DNA of 36,700 nucleotides from JBEKYD01 sp049509915 (GCA_049509915.1 JBEKZL010000087.1:1-36700), one strand, 5' to 3'. Shown: positions 1-9,084, counted from the first letter of the stretch. Numbers and translations: made by a program. Notes: a model not told the origin generated them from the letters alone.

Positions 1-879
1 ATCAACGAAGGGCAGGTAGCCGACGTCTTCGGGCCGGGCCTGTACACGTTGAACACCCAAACGCTGCCGATTCTGACCTACCTGCGCAACTGGGACAAAG
101 CCTTCAAGTCGCCGTTCAAGTCGGATGTCTTTTACTTCTCCACCCGGCTGCAGACCGACCAGAAGTGGGGCACGGCCACGCCCATCACCATTCGCGACAA
201 GGAATTCGGGGCGGTGCGGATTCGCGCCTACGGCATCTACTCTTTTAAGGTCGCCGACCCCAAGGTGTTCTACCAGAAGATCGCCGGTACGGTGGACGTT
301 TACCATACGACGGACCTGGAAGGCCAACTGCGCGACACCATCGTCGGGCACATGACGGGTGCGTTCGCCAGCGCCAGCGTGAGTTTTCTGGACATGGCCG
401 CCAGCCAGTTGCAACTGGCGGACACCCTGCTGGCGACGCTCAAGCCGATCTTCGCCGGCCTGGGACTGAGTCTCGAAAGCTTCATCGTGGAGAACGTTTC
501 GCTGCCCGACGAACTGCAGAAGGTGCTGGACCAGCGGATCGGCATGAACATGATCGGCGACATGGGCCGCTACACGCAGTACCAGGTGGCGCAGTCGATT
601 CCCATCGCCGCGGGAAATGAAGGCGGTGGTTTTGCGGGCGCGGGGGTGGGGCTCGGCGCCGGCATGATGATGGGCCAGCAAATGATGAATGCTCAGCAGA
701 TGATGCATCCGCAGCAGCCCTATGCGCCCCCGCTGCCGAATGCTCCGGTTCCCGTTCCGCCAACCGGCCCGCAGGCTCCCGGGGCAGCCGGGGCAGGCAC
801 CAAGTTCTGCATCAATTGCGGCCATTCGATTCCTCACGCGGCGCGTTTCTGCGCCGACTGTGGCAGCGCCCAACAATAA
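1..879 (+). CDS. SPFH-domain (virion-core-like) protein with C-terminal zinc ribbon, 5' end outside window
   Basis: The frame is open from base 1, so the gene begins upstream of the window; the TTG at 49 is not a convincing start. The visible 292 residues hold the later part of an SPFH/band-7-type domain (SSVSFLDM-like and LESFIVENVSLPDELQ segments), a Gly/Met/Gln/Pro-rich linker, and a C-terminal zinc ribbon with two CxxC pairs (CINCGHSIP and CADCGSAQQ). This architecture matches the bacterial 'virion core protein/YdjI' SPFH group, thought to be membrane-associated scaffolds. The next gene on the same strand is another zinc-ribbon protein with a C-terminal membrane helix, a pairing common for this family. 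Function beyond scaffolding is not known from sequence. Confidence 0.8.
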   Translation: MNEGQVADVFGPGLYTLNTQTLPILTYLRNWDKAFKSPFKSDVFYFSTRLQTDQKWGTATPITIRDKEFGAVRIRAYGIYSFKVADPKVFYQKIAGTVDVYHTTDLEGQLRDTIVGHMTGAFASASVSFLDMAASQLQLADTLLATLKPIFAGLGLSLESFIVENVSLPDELQKVLDQRIGMNMIGDMGRYTQYQVAQSIPIAAGNEGGGFAGAGVGLGAGMMMGQQMMNAQQMMHPQQPYAPPLPNAPVPVPPTGPQAPGAAGAGTKFCINCGHSIPHAARFCADCGSAQQ

Positions 880-1137
880 GGGACTCTCAGGAGTGACCGG
901 CCGGATCGTCAGCAACCGCTTCCCAACGGAAGAAGCCGTGAAAAAACATAGCTACGGTAAAAGCACAGATAAGGGGACTAGAGGATTTAGTGGTTTTCAC
1001 CGATGGTTATGATTTGAAGTTGTCACATGCTGTAACGGTCGCGACACCGGCCCGAGGCGGGACGCACAGTATCGTTCGAGTCCGAGATGCCACGGCCCAT
1101 TAGGGAGCGGTTACAGCTATTGCAAAGCGAGCCACAA

Positions 1138-2229
1138 ATGGAAAACTATCGCTGTCCCAGCTGCGCGGGCGACCTGCAGTTCGACCCGGCCACCAGCCTC
1201 CTGAAATGTCCCCGTTGCGGGCATACTCAAGCGTCGCGGCAGGCCGCCGTTGCACCCGGCGACGCGCATTCTCTGGACGAGTTCCTGGCCAAAACCGGCA
1301 CCGAACATCTTTCCGCCATGAGCCAGCAGGCGCTGCAGGTGCATTGCGAGGGCTGCGGCAGCGTAGTCTCCTTTCAGCCGCCGGAGGTGGCCGGCGCCTG
1401 TCCATTCTGCGGCAATAACATTGTGGCGCAGCCCCAGGCCGCCGACCCGCTGATCGCACCGGATGCCGTGCTGCCGGCCAAGGTCACCAAGGCCGATGCC
1501 CAGGCCGGAGTGCGCCGGTGGATCGAATCGCGCTGGTTCGCTCCCGGCGGCCTAAAGCGGCTGGCACGCCAGGACAGCGTCTCTGGCGTCTACCTCCCGT
1601 TCTGGAGCTACGCCGCCGATACGTTCAGCAAATATATCGGCGAGCGCGGCGAACGCCATTGGGATACGGAAACCTACACCGAAACCGACAGCAACGGCAA
1701 TCGTGTGGAGCGCACCCGCCAGGTGCAGCGCATCGTCTGGTATCCGGCTGTCGGCCGGGTCTCACGCCGGTTTGCGGACGTTTTGGTAGCCGCTTCCAAA
1801 GCCGTCGCGCGCAACAAACTCGAAGCGCTTAAACCCTGGGACCTCGAAAAGCTCTGCGCCTACGATCCAACTTATCTGGCTGGCTACAAAGCCCAGCGCT
1901 ACCAGATCGAGTTGGCCGCCGGCTTCGATCATGCCAGGGAACTGATGGCGCCCGACATCGAAAAAGATGTCCGCCACAACATCGGCGGCGCCGAACAGCG
2001 CGTGATTTCGGTCGACACCGAATACCAGAACCGCACCTTCCGGCACCTGCTGCTACCGGTTTGGATCGGCGCCTATCGTTTCCAGAACAAAGTCTTCCAG
2101 GTGGTAGTGAACGCCCGCACCGGCGAGGTACAAGGCGAGCGGCCATATAGCGCGGGCAAGATTGCCCTGCTGGTGGCGGCGATCCTGATCGCGATCGTTC
2201 TGCTGATAGTGCTGGGGCACCATCGGTAG
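1138..2229 (+). CDS. Zinc-ribbon protein with C-terminal transmembrane helix (SPFH partner)
   Basis: About 363 residues. Two zinc ribbons lie at the N-terminus: CPSC...CPRCGH near residues 5-27 and CEGCGSVV...CPFCGNN near residues 70-93. A mixed domain of unknown function follows (WSYAADTFSKYIGERGE, then a long beta-rich region). The protein ends with one hydrophobic helix (ALLVAAILIAIVLLIVLG) and a short basic tail, so it is probably tail-anchored with the ribbons in the cytoplasm. I place the start at ATG 1138, directly before MENYRCPSC; an ATG at 1087 would add 17 residues with no domain content. Proteins like this sit next to SPFH/YdjI genes, as here. The 258-base gap from the SPFH gene shows no obvious promoter or terminator. 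It resembles the zinc finger of PriA but has no helicase domain. Confidence 0.75.
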   Translation: MENYRCPSCAGDLQFDPATSLLKCPRCGHTQASRQAAVAPGDAHSLDEFLAKTGTEHLSAMSQQALQVHCEGCGSVVSFQPPEVAGACPFCGNNIVAQPQAADPLIAPDAVLPAKVTKADAQAGVRRWIESRWFAPGGLKRLARQDSVSGVYLPFWSYAADTFSKYIGERGERHWDTETYTETDSNGNRVERTRQVQRIVWYPAVGRVSRRFADVLVAASKAVARNKLEALKPWDLEKLCAYDPTYLAGYKAQRYQIELAAGFDHARELMAPDIEKDVRHNIGGAEQRVISVDTEYQNRTFRHLLLPVWIGAYRFQNKVFQVVVNARTGEVQGERPYSAGKIALLVAAILIAIVLLIVLGHHR

Positions 2230-2247
2230 GGTTTCCCGTCTTGAAAT

Positions 2248-2412
2248 ATGGCACCGAGTGCCATAGAATGGACTCGGGCGCAGGAGATCGAAAGGGTACC
2301 GGCCCGCGCCGCCGAACTGATCGCCGAGGAAATGACATTGCGCGAGTTGCGCCACGCACGCAAGCTCACCGCAGGTCAGGGGGCCTCAAAGAGGCCGATG
2401 TGGCCGGAATGA
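2248..2412 (+). pseudogene. XRE-family antitoxin remnant (N-terminal part only)
   Basis: A 54-codon frame starting at ATG 2248 contains the stretch AELIAEEMTLRELRHARKLT, which strongly recalls the N-terminus of HigA/XRE-type antitoxins, where the helix-turn-helix follows immediately. Here the HTH is missing: after KLT the frame reads AGQGASKRPMWPE and stops. No toxin-like gene is adjacent. It fills much of the otherwise empty stretch between the zinc-ribbon gene and adenosine deaminase. I read it as a truncated leftover of a toxin-antitoxin module; chance similarity cannot be excluded because the match is only about 25 residues. Confidence 0.4.
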
Positions 2413-2561
2413 ATGCGTCTTCTTGTCATCCCCGCATTTGCACTCATTTCAGGCGCTCCCAAACTCAAAAACCAACATCAACCCCGGACTGCTAGACCCT
2501 GGGAGAAGTCCTGAAAAGCGCCGGGTGCCGCGTCTCCCATGTGCGGCTGGACCTTCAGTCC

Positions 2562-3494
2562 TCAGCTTTCCGCTTCTTGCCACCCAAACGCATATCGGAA
2601 CCCATTCTCCGCAATCCCCTTCAACTCCTCTTCGCTGAAACCGAACCGCTCAGATGCCAGCTTGTACTCCCCAGTCAGCGTGCAACGGAACATAGCCGGA
2701 TCGTCGGTAGCTAGTACGATGGGCACACCGGCATCGTACAGCCGCCGGATAGGATGATCTTCCAGCCGCGCCACCACGCCGGTCACCACATTACTCGTCA
2801 GACAGATTTCGAGCGGGATATCGCACTCTTGTAGATGCGCCAGCAGGCGTTCATCGTCGACTGCGGCGATGCCGTGGCCGATGCGCTCGGCGCCTAGTTT
2901 GAGGGCGGCCCAGATGGATTCCGGGCCCATGCTTTCGCCGGCGTGAGCGGTCAGGCGCAGGCCAGCTTCGCGGGCGTAGGAGAACATGTCTTGGAACCAT
3001 TCGGCCGGTCCGCGGGCTTCGCTGCCGCCGATGCCGATGGCGATTACGCCGAGGTGGCGGCGCTCGGCGGCCCAGCCGGCCACAGTCATGGCCGCTTCCG
3101 GGCCGAACTGGCGCACGGCGTCCAGAATCCAGCGCACCTTCACTGGCGAATCGGCCGCGGCGTCGGCTATAGCGTCGAAGATCGGCGCAAACGCCTGCTG
3201 CTTCCACAAGACCACACCCGCCGAAAGTGTGATCTCGGCATACCGCACGTTTTGCGCGGCCAGCCGTTCGAGCAGCCGGCGCGTGACCAGGGCATAATCG
3301 GCCGGCTTTCGCAGCAGCTTGCTCACCGCGCCGAAGGCTTTCAGAAAGGCATCGAAATCGGCATACTGGTAGAGCGTGCGAAAAGCGGAAACATCGGTCG
3401 ACGGATCGAGCTCATAGAGGGTTTCGGGCTGGAGGGAGCCTTCCAAGTGCAAATGCAACTCCGCTTTGGGCCACGCGAGGGCAAAATCGTCCAT
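2562..3494 (-). CDS. add: Adenosine deaminase family protein
   Basis: 310 residues, close to family size. The metal-binding HxH lies at the start (ELHLHLEGS, His14 and His16). Later come LTAHAGES (third metal His and catalytic region), ERIGHG, and LATDDPAMF carrying the metal-binding Asp. This is a complete catalytic set for a zinc TIM-barrel deaminase converting adenosine to inosine. The ATDDP form and the tail GEYKLASERFGFSEEELKGIAENGFRYAF also occur in aminodeoxyfutalosine deaminases of the same fold, so a menaquinone-pathway role is possible; no menaquinone genes are nearby. The start ATG at 3494 precedes PKAELHLH by the usual few residues. It is divergent from glgB with only 19 bases between the two start codons. 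Confidence 0.85.
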   Translation of the reverse strand: MDDFALAWPKAELHLHLEGSLQPETLYELDPSTDVSAFRTLYQYADFDAFLKAFGAVSKLLRKPADYALVTRRLLERLAAQNVRYAEITLSAGVVLWKQQAFAPIFDAIADAAADSPVKVRWILDAVRQFGPEAAMTVAGWAAERRHLGVIAIGIGGSEARGPAEWFQDMFSYAREAGLRLTAHAGESMGPESIWAALKLGAERIGHGIAAVDDERLLAHLQECDIPLEICLTSNVVTGVVARLEDHPIRRLYDAGVPIVLATDDPAMFRCTLTGEYKLASERFGFSEEELKGIAENGFRYAFGWQEAES

Positions 3495-3513
3495 ACTTGT
3501 CTATTAGACTCTC

Positions 3514-5688
3514 ATGACTGTTTCAGAGATTGAAGCGATAGCCGGCGGGTACCACGGCGATGCCTTTCGGATTCTGGGTCCGCACATGGTTCGTGCGAAA
3601 GACGAACGGCCCAGGTGGGAAGTGCGGGCATTCCTGCCCCAGGCGGGAGCGGCCTGGGTAGCTCTGGAGGGCCGGCGCTGCCCGTTAGTGCGTAAACACG
3701 CGCGCGGGTTCTATGCGGGGCTGTTCGAGGGCGAGCCCCAGCGGTATACGCTGGTGGCGCGGCTGGCGGACGGGCGCGAGGTCGAAATGGAAGACCCGTA
3801 TCGCTTCGGCCCGCAGATTTCCGACACCGATCTTTATCTCTACGGCGAGGGCACGTTGCACGAGGCCTACCGTACGTTGGGCGCGCACCTGGTGGAAGTG
3901 GACGGCTTCGCCGGGGTGCGCTTCGCGGTATGGGCGCCCAACGCCCTGGTGGTGACACTGGTCGGGGAATTCAACGATTGGGACAGCCGGCGCCATCCCA
4001 TGCGGCACCGCAATAACGGCGTCTGGGAGTTGTTCGTCCCCGGGCTGGGCGAGGGCACCACCTACAAGTTCAACATCCGCTCGCGCCTTGTCGGCTACCA
4101 GCAAATGAAGGCCGATCCCTTTGCCTTCGCCTGCGAAACGCCTCCCAAATCGGCGTCGGTGGTCTGGGACACCTCGAAGCATCAATGGAACGATGCCGCC
4201 TGGATGGAAGCGCGGGCGAAGGTCGACCTGCTCAAGTCGCCCGTGAGCGCCTACGAAGTCCACATCGAAAGCTGGCTGCGGACGCCGCGCGGCGAATCGC
4301 TCTCCTATCGCGAGTTGGCGGTGCAGTTGGTGGAATACGCCAAGCGGATGGGCTACACGCACATCGAGTTTCTGCCCGTCATGGAATACCCGTTCTCCGG
4401 TTCCTGGGGCTACCAGGTAATCGGCTACTTCGCCCCCACTTCGCGCTTCGGCACGCCGGACGATTTCAAGTTCCTGGTCGACGCCTGCCACCAGGCGGGC
4501 GTCGGGGTGATCGTGGACTGGGTGCCGGGGCATTTTCCCAAGGACGCGCACGGCCTAGCGTTTTTCGACGGCACGGCGCTTTACGAGCACGCCGATCCGC
4601 GCAAGGGTGAGCAACCGGACTGGGGTACCAAGATCTTCAACTACGGCCGCAACGAAGTGCGTTCCTTCCTGATTTCGAACGCGCTGTTCTGGCTGAAGGA
4701 GTATCACATCGACGGCCTGAGGGTGGACGCGGTGGCTTCCATGTTGTACCTGGATTACTCGCGCCAGGCCGGCGAGTGGATTCCCAACCGGTACGGCGGC
4801 AACGAGAACCTGGAGGCTATCGACTTTCTGCGGCGATTCAACGAACTGGCGCACAGCGTGCCCGGCGCCTTCACCGCGGCGGAGGAATCCACCGCTTTCC
4901 CCGGCGTGTCGAAGCCGGTATACCTGAACGGGCTGGGCTTCACCTTCAAGTGGAACATGGGTTGGATGCACGACATGCTGGACTACTTCCACCAGGATCC
5001 GGTGTATCGCAAGTATCACCACAATGCCATTACCTTCAGCCTGCTCTACGCTTTTACCGAGAATTTCGTGCTGCCCATTTCGCACGACGAAGTGGTCCAC
5101 GGTAAGGGCTCGCTGCTGGGCAAAATGCCGGGCGACGAGTGGCGCCAGTTCGCCAATGCGCGCGCCTTCCTGGCTTATATGTGGGCCCATCCCGGCAAGA
5201 AGCTGTTGTTCATGGGCCAGGACATCGGCCAGCGCGAGGAGTGGAACCACGACGTCGGCGTCCGCTGGGACGTGCTGGAATTCGCCTTCCACTCGAAGCT
5301 GCAGGCACTGGTGCGCGAGTTGAACCGGCTGTACCGCGCCAACCCGGCGCTGTACCAGGTGGACTTCCACTATACCGGCTTCGAATGGGTGGATTTCCAC
5401 GATTGGGAAAATTCCGTGATCGCGTTTCTGCGGCGCGCCGAAGATCCCAAGGATTTCCTGCTGTTCTGCTGCAACTTCACCCCGGTGGTGCGCAAACTGT
5501 ACGAGTTCGGAGTCCCGGAAGAGGGCTTCTACGAAGAAATCCTGAACACCGATTCCGAGCTTTTCGGCGGTTCGAACCTGGGCAACGGGGGCCTGGTGTC
5601 TTCGCGGCCGATCCCCCGCCACAACCGCCCTAACAGCATTTCCATCACGCTGCCGCCGCTGGCCGTGGTCGCATTCCGCAAACGATGA
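3514..5688 (+). CDS. glgB: 1,4-alpha-glucan branching enzyme
   Basis: 724 residues, full length for GlgB. It cuts alpha-1,4-glucan chains and re-attaches them by alpha-1,6 links during glycogen synthesis. Order: N1-like module (HGDAFRILGPH), CBM48 (VRFAVWAPNALVVTLVGEFN, about residues 130-210), then the GH13 barrel. Visible catalytic motifs are GLRVDAV with the nucleophile Asp405, AEEST with the acid/base Glu near 457-458, and ISHDEVVHG with the transition-state Asp, essentially in E. coli GlgB register. The C-terminal beta domain ends PPLAVVAFRKR. The FAD oxidoreductase start follows 6 bases after the stop, suggesting co-transcription. No other glycogen gene is in the window. Confidence 0.96.
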   Translation: MTVSEIEAIAGGYHGDAFRILGPHMVRAKDERPRWEVRAFLPQAGAAWVALEGRRCPLVRKHARGFYAGLFEGEPQRYTLVARLADGREVEMEDPYRFGPQISDTDLYLYGEGTLHEAYRTLGAHLVEVDGFAGVRFAVWAPNALVVTLVGEFNDWDSRRHPMRHRNNGVWELFVPGLGEGTTYKFNIRSRLVGYQQMKADPFAFACETPPKSASVVWDTSKHQWNDAAWMEARAKVDLLKSPVSAYEVHIESWLRTPRGESLSYRELAVQLVEYAKRMGYTHIEFLPVMEYPFSGSWGYQVIGYFAPTSRFGTPDDFKFLVDACHQAGVGVIVDWVPGHFPKDAHGLAFFDGTALYEHADPRKGEQPDWGTKIFNYGRNEVRSFLISNALFWLKEYHIDGLRVDAVASMLYLDYSRQAGEWIPNRYGGNENLEAIDFLRRFNELAHSVPGAFTAAEESTAFPGVSKPVYLNGLGFTFKWNMGWMHDMLDYFHQDPVYRKYHHNAITFSLLYAFTENFVLPISHDEVVHGKGSLLGKMPGDEWRQFANARAFLAYMWAHPGKKLLFMGQDIGQREEWNHDVGVRWDVLEFAFHSKLQALVRELNRLYRANPALYQVDFHYTGFEWVDFHDWENSVIAFLRRAEDPKDFLLFCCNFTPVVRKLYEFGVPEEGFYEEILNTDSELFGGSNLGNGGLVSSRPIPRHNRPNSISITLPPLAVVAFRKR

Positions 5689-5694
5689 TTCACG

Positions 5695-7260
5695 ATGCAT
5701 GACGTCCTTATCGTGGGCGGCGGGCACAACGGCCTGGTTGCGGCCGCGTACCTGGCCCGAGCAGGCCGCAAGGTGCTGGTGCTGGAGCGCCGCCAGATAG
5801 TAGGCGGTTGCGCCGTCACCGAAGAGATTTGGCCCGGCTACCGCGTTTCCACCGCCGCGTACCTTACCAGCCTGATGCAGGAGCGCATCGTGCGCGAGCT
5901 CGACCTGGCCCGCCACGGCTACCAGGTGGATGCCAAGGATCCGGCATTTTTCTCCGCCTTTCCCGATGGCCGGCATTTCTTCATGTGGCAGGACCGCGCC
6001 AGGACGCTGGCGGAGATCCGCAAGTTTTCCGTCCACGACGCCGAGGTCTACCCGGCGTATGAAGAGCTGATCGAGCGGCTTGCCGCCTTCGTGGAGGGCC
6101 TGCTGCTCACCGCTCCTCCGCAATTCCCGCCCCGCGGCGTTACGGATTTCCTCGATTACCTTAAACTGGCGGCGAAGCTGCGGGGCATGGCGGCCCGCGA
6201 TCTGGCGGCGCTGGTCAAAATCTTCACCCAATCCGCCGCCGAATTCCTGGACGAGTGGTTCCACTCCAAGCAGGTCAAGGTCACGCTGGCCACCGATGGC
6301 GTGATCGGCGCCAATGGAGGCCCGCGGTCGCCCGGCACGGCATACATTCTGCTGCACCACTGCATGGGCGGCGTGGCCGGCCATCGCGGCTTGTGGGGAT
6401 TCGTGCGCGGCGGCATGGGCGCCGTATCGAAAGCTATCGCCTCCGCCGCGCGCGCCGCCGGAGCCGAGATCCGCGTCAATGCCGAAGTGGCCAAACTGCT
6501 GGTGAAGGAAGGCCGCGCGGCTGGAGTGGTGCTCGAAGACGGTGAGGAAATCCCAGCCCGCGCGGTGGCGAGCAATCTCGATCCCAAGCGGACTTTCCTG
6601 AGCCTGGTGAAGGAGCACGATCTCGACCCGGAATTCCTCGCCGCCATCCGCAATTTTCGAATTGAGGGCACCAGCGCCAAGCTCAACTTCGCTCTGAATG
6701 GCCTGCCCGAATTCAAAGCTTACCCGGCGACCCCCGGCCCGCACCATCGCGCCACCATGCACATCTGCCCCGATATCGACTACGTCGAGCGCGCCTGGGA
6801 CGATGCCAAGTACGGCCGCCCTTCGGCGCACCCCTTGCTGGAATTGACCATCCCCACAATGTACGATCGGTCGCTCGCGCCCGCCGGCAAACACATCATG
6901 GGCATCTTCCTGCAGTACGCGCCCTACACCCTGCGAGAGGGCACCTGGGACGAGTGGCGCGAGCCCTTCGCCGACCGCGTCATTTCGCTAATCGAAGAAT
7001 ACGTCCCCAATATCCGCTCTATTGTGGAGCATCGCCAGGTGCTGACGCCGCTCGACCTGGAGCGCCGTTTCGGCATCACCGGCGGCAACATCTTCCACGG
7101 AGAAATGAGCCTGGACCAGATGTTCAGCATGCGCCCGGTGGCCGGCTGGGCCCGCTATAAAACGCCAATTCCCGGCCTGTACCTGTGCGGCTCCGGCGCG
7201 CACCCGGGAGGCGGCGTGATGGGCGCGCCGGGATATAACTGCGCGAAGGCGATGGGGTAA
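5695..7260 (+). CDS. Phytoene-desaturase-like / PYROXD2-like FAD oxidoreductase
   Basis: 521 residues. The N-terminus is a dinucleotide-binding Rossmann fold (VLIVGGGHNGLVAAAYLARA) followed by an acidic end to beta2 (VLVLERR). The C-terminus has the second FAD-contact motif (GLYLCGSGAHPGGGVMGAPG), characteristic of the COG1233 carotenoid-desaturase/PYROXD2 group. The middle contains GGMGAVSKAIASAARAAGAEIR, the usual region before the FAD-linked beta-meander. The substrate cannot be told: bacterial members of this branch are mostly uncharacterised and no carotenoid genes are near. It lies 6 bases after glgB on the same strand and converges with ligD downstream. Confidence 0.85.
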   Translation: MHDVLIVGGGHNGLVAAAYLARAGRKVLVLERRQIVGGCAVTEEIWPGYRVSTAAYLTSLMQERIVRELDLARHGYQVDAKDPAFFSAFPDGRHFFMWQDRARTLAEIRKFSVHDAEVYPAYEELIERLAAFVEGLLLTAPPQFPPRGVTDFLDYLKLAAKLRGMAARDLAALVKIFTQSAAEFLDEWFHSKQVKVTLATDGVIGANGGPRSPGTAYILLHHCMGGVAGHRGLWGFVRGGMGAVSKAIASAARAAGAEIRVNAEVAKLLVKEGRAAGVVLEDGEEIPARAVASNLDPKRTFLSLVKEHDLDPEFLAAIRNFRIEGTSAKLNFALNGLPEFKAYPATPGPHHRATMHICPDIDYVERAWDDAKYGRPSAHPLLELTIPTMYDRSLAPAGKHIMGIFLQYAPYTLREGTWDEWREPFADRVISLIEEYVPNIRSIVEHRQVLTPLDLERRFGITGGNIFHGEMSLDQMFSMRPVAGWARYKTPIPGLYLCGSGAHPGGGVMGAPGYNCAKAMG

Positions 7261-7329
7261 GCGCTGGGAACAGGGACCGCGACCGTGGCTGCCACCAGCC
7301 ATCGCGGCAGCAAGAGAACTGGGCAAAGT

Positions 7330-7345
7330 GTAATACCGGTATTAC
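7330..7345. promoter_or_regulatory. Perfect 16-bp palindrome at the convergent ligD 3' end
   Basis: The sequence GTAATACCGGTATTAC is its own reverse complement. It overlaps the ligD stop codon (TAA, minus strand, 7342-7344) in the gap between two convergent genes. No T-run follows on either strand, so it is not a normal Rho-independent terminator. The half-site resembles the GGTATTACC found upstream of the GntR gene at about 20.96 kb, so a protein-binding site is possible. Role unknown. Confidence 0.4.
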
Positions 7346-8793
7346 TTCCAGATCTCTTCCAGCCTGGCCAGCGCTGCTTCCAGGCGCTGCGGTCTTTGGA
7401 GCACGCCGGCAAACAGATCAGCTCTTTCGGCGAAGCGCTGGCGGGCATTCTTGAGGTGGAACTGCAAGGGATGGAGACCGCGTGCGACCTCCTTCCATTC
7501 GAGCGGCGTTGCCACGGGAGCGCCGGGGTAGGCGCGCAGCACGTATGGCGCGGCAATCGTTTTTGAGCTCGCGTTCTGCAGGTAGTCGAAATAGACGCGG
7601 TCCTTTTCGCGCTTCGAAACCGTGCGCGGCGCGGTAAACAGCTTCGGCTGGCGGCGCGCGGCCAGCCGCGAGATCAGGTCGACGAAGTTGCGGGTTTCCT
7701 CGAAGCTGTAAACCGGCTCGACAGGCACGTAGATGTGCATGCCGTCGCCGCCGGTCGTCTTGGGATAGCCGGTGAGGCCGATGCGGTCGAGAATCCCCTT
7801 GACCACCAGGGCGGCCTCGACAATCTTGTCGAAAACGCACTCCTGCGGATCCAGGTCGATCAGCATGAAATCGGGCCGGTCGAGATGTGGCGAGCGGCTC
7901 ATCCAGGGATTGTGGTCGATGCATCCCAGGTTCACAAGGTAGAGCAGGCTGGCGCGGTCCTGGGCAAACACGTACGAAATCGGGGCCTGGTTGTGCTCGG
8001 AGTGAATGCTTTCGGTGCGGAGCCAGGGAGCGAAATGCTCGCCCGCGCGCTTCTGGAAAAAATACTCGCCGCGAATTCCGTTGGGATAGCGTTTGAGCGA
8101 CAGCGGGCGGTCTTTCAGGTGGGGCAGGATCAGGCCGGCGACGTCGCTGTAGTAGCCGAGCACGTCGCCTTTTGTGTAGCCTTCGTCCGGGTAGTAAATT
8201 TTGTGAAGATTGGTCAGCTTGAGGACATGGCCATTTACCTCGATGGCAGCCTCCTTGGCGTCGTCCCTCACTAACTCGCGCACCACCGCGCCGGCTGGTT
8301 TATCTTGCCTCAAGCCGAGATAGACCGGTGCGCGGAGACGGCGGTCGGGGGTCCAGTTGGCGAACTTTACCTGGCAGACCAGTTCGGGTTTCACCCAGGT
8401 GATGCCTTTATCGGGCGAAGGGCGTGGGGAGAACGGGCAGACGGAGGTTTCGAGCGGCTTCAGGCGCGCCGCCAGATCGTCGAGCGTACGCTGGTCGAAG
8501 CCGGTGCCGACGTTGCCCACCCATTGGAGCGACCCCTCTTCCTGCACTCCCAGCACCAGCGCGCCGAAATGCGAGCGCCCACCCTGCGGCGCTGTGAACC
8601 CTCCGATGACAAATTCCTGCTCGTGAACCAGCTTGATTTTTTGCCAGTCGCTGGAGCGCCGCGGTTCGTAGACGCCGGCGGCGCGCTTGGCCATGACGCC
8701 CTCCAGACCATTTTCGCGGGCGGCTTCGAGCAGCGCTTCGCCGGCGTCGGCCGGAAACACCTCCGAAATCCGCAGCACTCCGCCGGGCGTCAC
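7342..8793 (-). CDS. LigD fragment: ligase C-terminal half plus polymerase domain (long open frame)
   Basis: This 483-codon frame could still be translated alone. It starts inside the ligase domain (TPGGVLRISEVF), includes motif IV LEGVMAKR and motif V DWQKIKL, the OB-fold (GALVLGVQEEGSLQWVGNVGTG), then an intact eukaryotic-archaeal-primase-type polymerase domain. That domain shows KIYYPDEGYTKGDVLGYY, YLVNLGCIDHNPW, the metal-binding FMLIDLDPQ, and TTGGDGMHIYVPV. Without the lysine-bearing N-terminal ligase part it cannot ligate, but the polymerase module looks catalytically complete. Whether it has its own start signal is not visible. Its stop codon lies inside the palindrome at 7330-7345. 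Confidence 0.6.
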   Translation of the reverse strand: MTPGGVLRISEVFPADAGEALLEAARENGLEGVMAKRAAGVYEPRRSSDWQKIKLVHEQEFVIGGFTAPQGGRSHFGALVLGVQEEGSLQWVGNVGTGFDQRTLDDLAARLKPLETSVCPFSPRPSPDKGITWVKPELVCQVKFANWTPDRRLRAPVYLGLRQDKPAGAVVRELVRDDAKEAAIEVNGHVLKLTNLHKIYYPDEGYTKGDVLGYYSDVAGLILPHLKDRPLSLKRYPNGIRGEYFFQKRAGEHFAPWLRTESIHSEHNQAPISYVFAQDRASLLYLVNLGCIDHNPWMSRSPHLDRPDFMLIDLDPQECVFDKIVEAALVVKGILDRIGLTGYPKTTGGDGMHIYVPVEPVYSFEETRNFVDLISRLAARRQPKLFTAPRTVSKREKDRVYFDYLQNASSKTIAAPYVLRAYPGAPVATPLEWKEVARGLHPLQFHLKNARQRFAERADLFAGVLQRPQRLEAALARLEEIWK

Positions 8794-9084
8794 GACTTTT
8801 TCGAGCAGGGCGCGGCGATCGGCAAGATGCGTGCCACGGCGCTCTCATCGGCGTTGGTGATACGGGGTTGGATCAGGTGGAAGCGGGCCACGCCCTTCTC
8901 GTCCAAAGCCGCGATCTCGCCATCCAGCACGGCCTGCCGCGCCGCAATTTGGTGCGGGACGATCGCCAGCTCGGGGTATTGGCGCTCGGAGCGGATGCCG
9001 TTGCGCGAAACCAGCCGCAGCTCCTCGTTATCGACGAAAGCAACGGCGCGCACGCCGTCCCACTTCACCTCCAGCAGCCAGTCG

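Noticed and set aside
3685..4551. 288-codon minus-strand frame
   Set aside because: Antisense shadow of glgB with no family motif.
4555..6894. 779-codon open frame on the minus strand
   Set aside because: It lies antisense to glgB and the FAD oxidoreductase, both with full catalytic motifs; a long antisense frame is expected in GC-rich coding DNA.
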